This document shows, piece after piece, positions 56,466 through 64,000 of a DNA stretch of 64,000 nucleotides; the stretch's first letter is position 1, and each line of letters opens with the position of its first letter. The stretch is from positions 434,001 to 498,000 of the forward strand of contig NZ_FUYX01000001.1 of assembly GCF_900168195.1 (NCBI RefSeq), written 5' to 3'. The notes below the pieces were generated by a model, which searched no databases, was not told the origin of the DNA, and saw nothing but the letters and a program-made list of their open reading frames with translations. Source of the DNA: Allobosea thiooxidans (GTDB lineage Bacteria; Pseudomonadota; Alphaproteobacteria; Rhizobiales; Beijerinckiaceae). The position numbers and the translations under genes were made by a program.

Positions 56466-56720
56466 TCAGGACTTGCCCAGCTTCTGCTCGAGCGCGGCCA
56501 GGCGCGCCGCGAGCTTGTCGTTCTCCTCGCGGGCGATCAGCGCCATCTCGCGCACCGCCTCGAACTCCTCGCGGGTGACCACGTCGAGATCGCGCAGCAG
56601 GCGTTCGATCTGCGTCTTCACGACGGTCTCGACCTCGCGGCGCACCCCCTGCGCGGCTCCGGCCGCATCGGTGGCGAGGCGGGCGATGTCGTCGAGGATG
56701 CGGTTGCCGGGGTTCACCAT
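56466..56720 (-). CDS. ubiK: ubiquinone biosynthesis accessory factor UbiK/BMFP
   Basis: The 84-residue membrane-fusogenic BMFP protein: amphipathic N-terminal helix (RILDDIARLATDAAGAAQGV), then a coiled coil (VTREEFEAVREMALIAREEN and KLAARLAALEQKLG). UbiK helps UbiJ assemble the Ubi complex for ubiquinone synthesis. The ATG at 56720 follows GAGAG. It is divergent from the M24-family gene. Confidence 0.9.
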   Translation of the reverse strand: MVNPGNRILDDIARLATDAAGAAQGVRREVETVVKTQIERLLRDLDVVTREEFEAVREMALIAREENDKLAARLAALEQKLGKS

Positions 56721-56860
56721 GGCTCTCTCCCATCGGGGCGAAACACTCTGCCGACAGCCTATAGGCAGCGCGGACGGCCGCCGCAATTGCGTCCGGAGGT
56801 CCGGCTTGCCCGCAGGCCGGCGGCGCGATCACATGGCCATCTGCCCGGAGGAGACATGCC

Positions 56861-58012
56861 ATGGCCCTGCATTTCACATCCGCCGAGTTTGCCCGCCGCC
56901 GCGATGCGCTCCTCGCGGCGATGCAGGCCGACAGGCTCGACGCGCTCTTCCTGTTCCAGCAGGAATCGATGTTCTGGCTGACCGGCTACGACAGCTTCGG
57001 CTTCTGCTTCTTCCAGTGCCTCGTCCTCCGGGCCGACGGCACCATGGCGCTGCTGACCCGCTCCGCCGACCTGCGGCAGGCACAGCACACCTCGAATCTG
57101 GCGGATATCCGCATCTGGAAGGACGGCCGGGACGCGAATCCGGCCGCCGATCTGCGCGGGCTGGCGCGGGAGCTCGGCCTGTCGCGGCGGCGCATCGGCG
57201 TCGAGTTCGAATCCTATGGCCTCGTCGCCTCCAACTATCGCCGGCTGGAGGCCGCCTTCGCCGATGAGGCCGATCTCGTCGACGCCTCCACGATCGTCAC
57301 GCGCCTGCGCGCCGTGAAATCGACGGAGGAGATCGCCTATGTGCGCCGCGCCGCCGTGCTGGCCGACGCTGCCGACCGCGCGGCGCTCGACGCGATCCGG
57401 GCCGGCGCCGACGAGGGCGAGATCCTCGCCGCCCAGCACGATGCGATCTTTTCCGGCGGCGGCGACTATCCGGCCAACGAATTCATCATCGGCTCGGGCC
57501 GCGACGCCCTGCTCTGCCGCTACAAGGCAGGCCGCCGAAAGCTCGATCCGAACGACCAGATCACGCTCGAATTCGCCGGGGTCGACCGGCACTATCATGT
57601 CGCCGCGATGCGCACCGTCATAGTCGGGGAGCCGCGCCCGCTGCACCGCCCCTACCACGCCGCCGCCCGCGACGCGCTGCTCGCCTGCGAGGCGGAACTG
57701 CGGCCCGGCCGCACCGCCGGCGATGTCTTCGCGGCCCATGCCCGCATCCTCGACGAGCACGGGCTCTCGCAGCACCGGCTCAATGCCTGCGGCTACTCGC
57801 TCGGTGCCAAGTTCACCCCGTCCTGGATGGACTGGCCGATGTTCTATGAGGCCAATGACTGGGAGATCGTGCCCGGCATGGTGATGTTCGCCCATATGAT
57901 CCTGATGGATTCGGACAGCGAAACCGCGATGTGCCTGGGCCGGACCTACCTCGTCGGAACCGGCGGCGCCGAGGCGCTCAACCTGCCCGATCTGGACCTC
58001 GCCATTCGTTGA
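56861..58012 (+). CDS. M24-fold (pita-bread) protein lacking the metal ligands
   Basis: The 383-residue product has a creatinase-type N-domain (FTSAEFARRRDALLAAMQAD, DALFLFQQESMFWLTGYDSF) and an M24 C-domain recognisable by FIIGSGRDALLCRYKAG and VPGMVMF. In metallopeptidases five ligands (Asp, Asp, His, Glu, Glu) are expected. Here the matching positions read Glu237, Ala248, Tyr312, His345 and an aliphatic or Cys residue near 358, so none is clearly kept. It may act without metal as creatinase does, on an unknown amide or lactam. Assigned from family pattern by eye. Confidence 0.85.
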   Translation: MALHFTSAEFARRRDALLAAMQADRLDALFLFQQESMFWLTGYDSFGFCFFQCLVLRADGTMALLTRSADLRQAQHTSNLADIRIWKDGRDANPAADLRGLARELGLSRRRIGVEFESYGLVASNYRRLEAAFADEADLVDASTIVTRLRAVKSTEEIAYVRRAAVLADAADRAALDAIRAGADEGEILAAQHDAIFSGGGDYPANEFIIGSGRDALLCRYKAGRRKLDPNDQITLEFAGVDRHYHVAAMRTVIVGEPRPLHRPYHAAARDALLACEAELRPGRTAGDVFAAHARILDEHGLSQHRLNACGYSLGAKFTPSWMDWPMFYEANDWEIVPGMVMFAHMILMDSDSETAMCLGRTYLVGTGGAEALNLPDLDLAIR

Positions 58013-58073
58013 GCCTAGAAAAGGGGCACAGGGAATCTCGAAGCAGTCCACAGCCCAAAGGGCGGGAGGCGTC

Positions 58074-58640
58074 ATGATCAACCGTTTGAGCGGCCTCGCA
58101 CTGGGGCCGTTTTTCGCGCTGGCGCTCGCCGGCTGCCAGGAAACCGCCCAGACCGCGCGGCCGCGCGTCGATGCCCCCGGTGTGCCGGTCTCGGTCCAGA
58201 GCATCTCCGGCGCCCCCGAGGACGTCACCGCCAGCTTCGCCGGCCTGCTCGGCGAGGCCGCGGCCGAGCGCAAGATGGAGATCGTGCCCGGCAACAAGCC
58301 GGCGCGCTTCCGCGTCAAAGGCTATCTCACCGCCCAGCCGACCGAGGACGGCCAGACCGCGCTCGCCTTCGTCTGGGACGTCTATGATTCGACCAAGCAG
58401 CGGGCGCAGCGTGTCCAGGGCGAGAGCATCGGCAAGCGCAGCGGCGGCTCGGATCCCTGGGTCGGCATCGACCAGACCATCGTCGCCAAGGCGGCGTCCG
58501 ACTCGATGGACGCGATCGCGAGCTTCCTCGTCACCACCCCCGCCGTCGAGACGCCGGGCGGGGACGACAAGGGCGGCAAGGCCGGCAAGCCCACGAAGAC
58601 GCGCACCAAGGTGGCCGCCACCGCCGAAAAGAAGAGCTGA
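58074..58640 (+). CDS. putative lipoprotein
   Basis: The 188-residue product has a lipoprotein signal: MINRLSGLALGPFFALALAGC, with a lipobox at LAGC (Cys21). The mature part has SFAGLLGEAAAERKMEIVPG and ALAFVWDVYDSTKQRAQRVQ, and a Lys/Thr/Gly-rich disordered tail. I do not recognise the family. It lies between the M24 gene and prs. Confidence 0.82.
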   Translation: MINRLSGLALGPFFALALAGCQETAQTARPRVDAPGVPVSVQSISGAPEDVTASFAGLLGEAAAERKMEIVPGNKPARFRVKGYLTAQPTEDGQTALAFVWDVYDSTKQRAQRVQGESIGKRSGGSDPWVGIDQTIVAKAASDSMDAIASFLVTTPAVETPGGDDKGGKAGKPTKTRTKVAATAEKKS

Positions 58641-58651
58641 TTTGGGCTCCG

Positions 58652-58676
58652 GACGCAGCGCAAGCGACGCTGCGTC
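58652..58676 (+). terminator. hairpin after the lipoprotein gene
   Basis: GACGCAGCG (58652-58660) and CGCTGCGTC (58668-58676) form a 9-bp stem with a 7-base loop, 12 bases after the stop. There is no T run. Confidence 0.45.
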
Positions 58677-58831
58677 AGTGGATTCCGTGCCACGCCGGGC
58701 ATCCGACACCGTTCTGACCAGTTATATTGCAGCGCAGCGGTCGACTCCATGTCATCACGCTGTTAAGAGCCGTTCGAATTGAGCCGGCCCCGCCGGCTCC
58801 TGCCCCGCCTTCTGCAACGGTACGCCACGGC

Positions 58832-59776
<945 letters not shown>

Positions 59777-59798
59777 GAAGCCAGCCTTGTCCCTCCCA

Positions 59799-59904
59799 GC
59801 CCTCATCCTGAGGAGCCGCGAAGCGGCGTCTCGAAGGATGCTCCAGCGCTCTCTGGAACATCCTTCGAGACGCGGGCTCACGCCCGCTCCTCAGGATGAG
59901 GGCT
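59799..59904. repeat. dispersed palindromic repeat, CTCATCCTGAGG family, copy 3
   Basis: GCCCTCATCCTGAGGAGCC (from 59799), GCGTCTCGAAGGATGCTCC and the inverse arms ACATCCTTCGAGACGC and GCTCCTCAGGATGAGGGC form a near-perfect palindrome. This is the most symmetrical of the three copies in the window. It separates prs from queC and its ATG-like GGATGAG lies 27 bases before the queC start. Confidence 0.93.
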
Positions 59905-59922
59905 GAGACGTCGGGGGCGGCC

Positions 59923-60651
59923 ATGAGCGCCTCCCGCGCCCTCGTCCTCTTTTCCGGCGGGCAGGACTCGACCACCGCGCTCGCCTGGGCGCTCGACCGC
60001 TTCGACGCGGTCGAGACGGTCGGCTTCGACTATGGCCAGCGCCACCGCGTCGAGATGGATTGCCGCCTCGCCATCCGCGACAAGCTGCCCGCCCTCTCCG
60101 CGCGCTATGCGGAGCGGCTCGGCCCCGACCATGTCGTCGACCTGGCGGCCCTGGGCGCGATCTCGGAGACGGCGCTGACGCGCGAGACGGAGATCGTCTT
60201 CGCCGAGACCGGTCTGCCGACCAGCTTCGTCCCCGGCCGGAACCTGATCTTCCTGACCTTCGCCGCCGCCCTGGCCTATCGCCGCGACCTCCGACACATC
60301 GTGCTCGGCGTCTGCGAGACCGATTACTCCGGCTACCCCGACTGCCGCGACGACACGATCAAGGCGATGCAGGTGGCGCTCGGTCTCGGCCTCGACCGCC
60401 GCCTCGTCCTCCACACGCCGCTGATGTGGCGCGACAAGGCCCAGACCTTCGCGCTGGCGCGCCGGCTCGGCGGGCAGGCCCTGCTCGACCTCGTCCTCGA
60501 AGAGAGCCATAGCTGCTATCTCGGCGACAGGACGACGCGGCATGGCTGGGGGTTCGGCTGCGGCCGTTGCCCGGCCTGCGATTTGCGCGCAAAAGGCTAT
60601 GCGGCCTATCTGGCGACACCCGACGACAGCGGACCTTCCTATGACACCTGA
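59923..60651 (+). CDS. queC: 7-cyano-7-deazaguanine synthase
   Basis: QueC (242 aa) makes preQ0, the queuosine precursor, using ATP and ammonia. The P-loop ATP motif [16 protein letters not shown] is at residue 7, [17 protein letters not shown] lies near 105, and four Cys of the zinc site are in [10 protein letters not shown] and [15 protein letters not shown]. The ATG at 59923 was taken over an in-frame ATG at 59896, which lies inside the repeat. The stop overlaps the next gene by 11 bases. Confidence 0.97.
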   Translation: MSASRALVLFSGGQDSTTALAWALDRFDAVETVGFDYGQRHRVEMDCRLAIRDKLPALSARYAERLGPDHVVDLAALGAISETALTRETEIVFAETGLPTSFVPGRNLIFLTFAAALAYRRDLRHIVLGVCETDYSGYPDCRDDTIKAMQVALGLGLDRRLVLHTPLMWRDKAQTFALARRLGGQALLDLVLEESHSCYLGDRTTRHGWGFGCGRCPACDLRAKGYAAYLATPDDSGPSYDT

Positions 60652-61204
60652 CCGGCAGCGCCTGACCGAGGGCGCCATCGCGCTCGCACTGTTCGGCCTC
60701 ACCATTCCGGTCGCCAACTGGATGATCGGCAATGTCGGCACCGCCTGCGTGCCGAACGGGCCCTGCATCGTCCCGGTCTGGCCGGGCATCGTCGCGCCAA
60801 GCGGCGTCCTGATGGTCGGCCTCGCGCTGGTGCTGCGCGACATCGTCCAGCGTCGCCTCGGCGCCCTGGCGGGCCTGGGCGCGATCGCGGTCGGTACGCT
60901 GATTTCCGCCCTGCTTGCCCCGGCCGCCATCGTGACCGCCTCGGCCGCGGCCTTCCTGCTGTCCGAGCTTGCGGATTTCGCCGTCTACACGCCCTTGCAG
61001 CGCCGCCGTTTCCTGACGGCGGTCTTCGCCTCGGGCGTCGTCGGGCTCGTGGTCGACAGCGTCGTCTTCCTGCACCTCGCCTTCGGCAATCTCGACTTCC
61101 TCGCCGGCCAGATCATCGGCAAGGCCTGGATGGTGCTGTTCGCGCTGCCGCTGATGATCCTCCTGCGCCGCCGCGACGAGCGGCTCGGCCTCGTCGCGGC
61201 CTGA
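60641..61204 (+). CDS. VUT family transporter, probable queuosine-precursor uptake
   Basis: The 187-residue protein has about five hydrophobic helices, with [18 protein letters not shown] and a [20 protein letters not shown] segment typical of the VUT/QPTR family (PF02592; YhhQ takes up preQ0/preQ1). It overlaps queC, which matches the proposed role. The start ATG at 60641 lies inside the queC 3' end, with translational coupling likely. The exact substrate is not established. Confidence 0.87.
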   Translation: MTPDRQRLTEGAIALALFGLTIPVANWMIGNVGTACVPNGPCIVPVWPGIVAPSGVLMVGLALVLRDIVQRRLGALAGLGAIAVGTLISALLAPAAIVTASAAAFLLSELADFAVYTPLQRRRFLTAVFASGVVGLVVDSVVFLHLAFGNLDFLAGQIIGKAWMVLFALPLMILLRRRDERLGLVAA

Positions 61205-61294
61205 GGCGGATAAAGTTTGAATCAGGGTTCTAATCGGCCCTTAAGGCGTCGACGCTAGGATTCACGCTCTTCGGCATTCCGGTCGGGGCTCCGC

Positions 61295-63148
61295 GTGATC
61301 AGACCCTCGGGCCGACTGCAGGCCCTGCAGAACGATATTCTCGAAGATATCGCACGCGGGGAGCCGCTCGCCGCCTGCATGGAACGGCTCTGCCACCGCG
61401 CCGAGGCGATCTCGCCGGGCGCGATCTGTTCCGTCGTGACGGTCGACGATCAGGGCTGCCTGCGACCCCTCGCCTGTCCCAGCCTGCCGCAGCATTACAT
61501 CGAAGCGATAGCCGGCGCTCCCGTCGGCCCGTCCATCGGCTCCTGCGGCACGGCGATCCACAGGGCCGAGGCCGTGGAGGTGACCGATATCGCGGCCGAT
61601 CCGCTCTGGCAGGATTTCACGGAACTGGCGCTGCCGCTCGGACTGCGAGCCTGCTGGTCCGTCCCGATCAAGGCGCGCGACGGCCGCGTCGTCGGCGCCT
61701 TCGCCTTCTATTTCCGCAAGGCACGGCCGCCGCGCGAACTCGAACGCCGGATCGTCGCGACCTGCGTCCATCTCTGCGCCATCGCGATCGAGCAGGACGA
61801 GGTGCGCGCGCGCAATCACCGCCTCGCCTATTTCGACACGCTGACCGGGCTGCCGAACCGGGCGCAGTTCAACGCCGCGATCGCCACGATGAGCGCGGCC
61901 ACGCGCCGCTACGGCCTGATGCTGATCGACATCGATTATCTCAAGACGGTCAACGACACGCTGGGCCATGCCGCCGGGGATGCGCTGATCGCCGAGATCG
62001 GCGGCCGGCTGGGCGCGGCGCTCGCCGGCTGCCTCGCCTGCCGTATCGGCGGCGACGAATTCGCCGTGCTGGTACCGGACTGCACGGAGCCGGCCCGCCT
62101 GCGCCGCCTGGCCTCCGCTGCGCTCGGCGCGATCGCGGCCCCGATCGAGCATGACGGCCACAGCATCCAGCCCAGCGCCACGATCGGCGCCGCCATCGCC
62201 GGCGAGGATGGCGGAGACAGCGTGACCCTGCGCCAGAACGCGGATCTCGCGCTGTACCACGCCAAGGAAACCCGCCGCGGCCGCTATGTCCGTTTCCGCA
62301 GCCGGCTGCGCAGCGCGATGATGCGCCGCATCCGCGTCAGGAAGGAGGTCGATGGCGCGCTCGGCGACGAGCGGATCGTCCCTCACTACCAGCCGATCAT
62401 CCGCCTCGACACGGCCGAGATCGTCGGCGTCGAGGCGCTGGCCCGGATGCGGCTCGCCGACGGCCGCCTCGTCGCGGCCGGGGACTTCCAGGACGCCCTT
62501 CACGACCCCAAGATCGCCCATCGCATCACCTCCCTGATGCTGGCCGCAACCACCGCCGACATGGCGGGCTGGCAGGCGGAGGGACTGCATTTCCAGCATG
62601 TCGGTCTCAACGTCACCTCAGCCGATTTCGAGAAGGGCGACCTCGTCCAGCGAGCCGCGAAGGCGCTCGAGAGAGCGGGCCTGCCGGCGCAGCAACTCGT
62701 CATCGAGATCACCGAACAGGTATTCATGGGCGGGCGGCGGGATGGCGTAGCGCGGACCATGGAGGCGTTGCGGGCCTGCGGCATGCCGGTCGCCCTCGAC
62801 GATTTCGGCACCGGCTTCGCCTCGTTGACCCATCTGCTCGACTTCCCGATCGACATCATCAAGATCGACCGGTCCTTCGTCGGTGCCATCGACAGCGGCG
62901 CGCGCAGCGGCGCGATCGTCGAGTCGCTTCTGACGATGACGCGCCGTCTCGGCATGATGACCATCGCCGAGGGCATCGAGACTCCCGCCCAGGCCCGGCG
63001 CCTCGAGGAGATGGGCTGCCGCCTCGGCCAGGGCTTTCTCTATTCCCCGCCGGTCCCTGCCCCGGTCGTGCGGGAACTGCTCAAGCGCTTCGGCCCGGCC
63101 GCGCCGGCATCCGTCGACGACCGCCGCCTGGTCGCGAACGCCGCCTGA
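61295..63148 (+). CDS. GAF-GGDEF-EAL cyclic-di-GMP protein
   Basis: The 617-residue protein starts at GTG. A GAF domain spans residues 15-165. The GGDEF domain (near 175-340) has DIDYLKTVNDTLGHAAGD and an intact GGDEF (RIGGDEFAVL), but the usual RxxD inhibition site before it is absent. The EAL domain (near 360-600) has VGVEALARM, LNVTSADF, VIEITEQVF, ALDDFGTGFASLTHL, IKIDRSF and GQGFLYS, so the residues for c-di-GMP hydrolysis are all present. It could make and/or break c-di-GMP. No membrane segment is seen. Confidence 0.94.
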   Translation: MIRPSGRLQALQNDILEDIARGEPLAACMERLCHRAEAISPGAICSVVTVDDQGCLRPLACPSLPQHYIEAIAGAPVGPSIGSCGTAIHRAEAVEVTDIAADPLWQDFTELALPLGLRACWSVPIKARDGRVVGAFAFYFRKARPPRELERRIVATCVHLCAIAIEQDEVRARNHRLAYFDTLTGLPNRAQFNAAIATMSAATRRYGLMLIDIDYLKTVNDTLGHAAGDALIAEIGGRLGAALAGCLACRIGGDEFAVLVPDCTEPARLRRLASAALGAIAAPIEHDGHSIQPSATIGAAIAGEDGGDSVTLRQNADLALYHAKETRRGRYVRFRSRLRSAMMRRIRVRKEVDGALGDERIVPHYQPIIRLDTAEIVGVEALARMRLADGRLVAAGDFQDALHDPKIAHRITSLMLAATTADMAGWQAEGLHFQHVGLNVTSADFEKGDLVQRAAKALERAGLPAQQLVIEITEQVFMGGRRDGVARTMEALRACGMPVALDDFGTGFASLTHLLDFPIDIIKIDRSFVGAIDSGARSGAIVESLLTMTRRLGMMTIAEGIETPAQARRLEEMGCRLGQGFLYSPPVPAPVVRELLKRFGPAAPASVDDRRLVANAA

Positions 63149-63158
63149 TCCGACGGGC

Positions 63159-63187
63159 TTGAGATTGCGGCGATTTTCGCCTATGAG
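63159..63187 (+). promoter_or_regulatory. candidate promoter of the L25 gene
   Basis: TTGAGA (63159-63164) and TATGAG (63182-63187) are 17 bases apart, 98 bases upstream of the rplY start. A short hairpin, GGCCGCC/GGCGGCC (63240-63257), lies in the leader between them and the ribosome site. Confidence 0.45.
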
Positions 63188-63285
63188 CTGCCCCAGCGTC
63201 CCGCTGACACCCTTGGAGGCTCTGGACGCGAAACCCGATGGCCGCCACCAGGCGGCCTTGTCATTTGAACGTCAAGGACAACATC

Positions 63286-63906
63286 ATGACCGCCGTGAAG
63301 CAAATCGAGGCTTCGGCGCGCGCACAGGTCGGCAAGGGGGCCGCCCGTGCAGTTCGCCGCCAGGGCCAGACGCCTGCCGTGATCTATGGTGGGGGCGCCG
63401 CTCCCGAAGCCATCGCGCTCGACGCCAACAAGACCCGCCAGCTGATTTTCGGCGGCCACTTCCTGACCACGATCTTCGAGATCAGCGTCGCCGGCAAGAA
63501 GCAGCGGGTCATCCCGCGCGACTACCAGCTCGACCCGGTCAAGGATTTCCCGATCCACGTCGACTTCCTGCGCGTCGCCAAGGGCCAGACCGTCACGGTC
63601 CAGGTTCCGGTCCACGTCGTCGGCCAGGAGGCCAGCCCGGGCGTCAAGAGCGGCGGCCTCGTCCAGATCATCGAGCACTCGCTCGAAATCTCGGTCGAGC
63701 CCGACAACATCCCGGAAGCCTTCGAGGTCTCCGTCGCCGGCCTGAACATCGGTGACCAGATCGAAGCCAAGGCCATCAAGCTGCCGGCCGGCGCCAAGCT
63801 GACTGTCGGCTCCGACGCCACGATCGTCACGATCGCCCCGCCGACCGTCGAGGTCGAGACGGTGGAAGAGGCCGCCGCCGAGGCTCCGGCCGAAGCCAAG
63901 GCCTGA
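63286..63906 (+). CDS. rplY: 50S ribosomal protein L25/general stress protein Ctc
   Basis: L25 (206 aa) with the TL5/Ctc-type C-domain binds 5S rRNA. It opens AVKQIEASARAQVGKGAARA, contains RRQGQTPAVIYGGG and VDFLRVAKGQTVTVQVPVHV, and ends with an Ala/Glu-rich tail. The ATG at 63286 was selected behind AAGGA; an earlier ATG at 63238 lies before the leader hairpin. A terminator follows at 63953. Confidence 0.97.
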   Translation: MTAVKQIEASARAQVGKGAARAVRRQGQTPAVIYGGGAAPEAIALDANKTRQLIFGGHFLTTIFEISVAGKKQRVIPRDYQLDPVKDFPIHVDFLRVAKGQTVTVQVPVHVVGQEASPGVKSGGLVQIIEHSLEISVEPDNIPEAFEVSVAGLNIGDQIEAKAIKLPAGAKLTVGSDATIVTIAPPTVEVETVEEAAAEAPAEAKA

Positions 63907-63952
63907 TGAAACGGCGCTACCCGGCGCCGCTTCCGCCTATCCAGTCTACCGA

Positions 63953-63983
63953 GACGGCCGGGTTCATCCCGGCCGTCTTGCTT
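63953..63983 (+). terminator. rho-independent-like terminator after rplY
   Basis: GACGGCCGGG (63953-63962) pairs with CCCGGCCGTC (63968-63977) over TTCAT, followed by TTGCTTT. It lies 47 bases after the L25 stop. Confidence 0.8.
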
Positions 63984-64000
63984 TGGCGTCGGACCCAGAA

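Noticed and set aside
59896-59922. An upstream ATG for queC at 59896
   Set aside because: It lies in the end of the palindromic repeat, and the extra nine residues are unlike the family. ATG at 59923 starts the canonical N-terminus.

Overview
This window is a very GC-rich, gene-dense chromosomal segment of an alphaproteobacterium, most likely in the Hyphomicrobiales (Rhizobiales) and possibly Bosea-like. That placement is inferred from the gene families (Omp25/Omp31-type outer membrane protein, DUF1176, UbiK, the lgt-midA-pgeF and uvrC-pgsA-moaD-moaE gene orders) and from dispersed palindromic repeats of a rhizobial type. It was not tested by a search. I see no rRNA, tRNA, CRISPR array, insertion sequence, prophage or integrase. 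About 70 protein genes are supported, with short intergenic gaps and frequent 4-base start/stop overlaps.

Layout. 1-3.1 kb: leucine biosynthesis (leuC, leuD) enclosing a small membrane protein and a zincin-like protein. 3.1-6.2 kb: a minus-strand DUF1800-DUF1501 pair and a lone HigA-N-terminus-like small protein. 6.4-14.7 kb: universal stress protein, small RecD-like helicase, chemoreceptor, atypical DapB, hydrolase, GNAT, LysE exporter, SDR, methyltransferase. 14.7-22.1 kb: 5-oxoprolinase facing away from a DctQ-DctM-DctP TRAP transporter and a MarR-like regulator, probably an uptake and hydrolysis unit for 5-oxoproline or a related lactam. 22.2-28.8 kb: ArsR/AHSA1 pair, DMT exporter, iron alcohol dehydrogenase, flavin/PLP-fold protein, secreted protein plus RNase T2, RlmJ, GST. 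29.2-37.0 kb: outer membrane protein, glycosyltransferase, pteridine-reductase-like SDR, HCCA isomerase, pgeF, midA, lgt, quinone-type oxidoreductase. 37.1-40 kb: CPT kinase and MarR regulator divergent from a cupin gene across a 36-bp palindrome, then the csp-rpsU operon. 40.1-44.7 kb: uvrC-pgsA-moaD-moaE-DUF1176. 44.8-50.3 kb: ilvE, MarR, an EnvZ/OmpR-like two-component pair, and LysR/GST/PNPOx. 51.4-56.7 kb: CsaA, chemoreceptor, TetR, proC, YbjN, UbiK. 56.9-63.9 kb: a metal-ligand-less M24 protein, lipoprotein, prs, queC plus a VUT transporter, a GGDEF-EAL protein and ribosomal protein L25.

The most notable observations are: a dispersed palindromic repeat inserted in frame in uvrC (111 bases, 37 codons), with sister copies in two intergenic regions; an M24-fold protein in which the five metal-ligand positions appear replaced; a DapB homologue lacking the conserved His pair; a perfect 36-bp palindrome between a MarR gene and a cupin gene; a predicted leaderless ArsR transcript; a 22-residue leader ORF coupled to the TRAP operon; and the DUF1800/DUF1501 pair of unknown function. 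All functional statements come from reading motifs and context. No database search was run.
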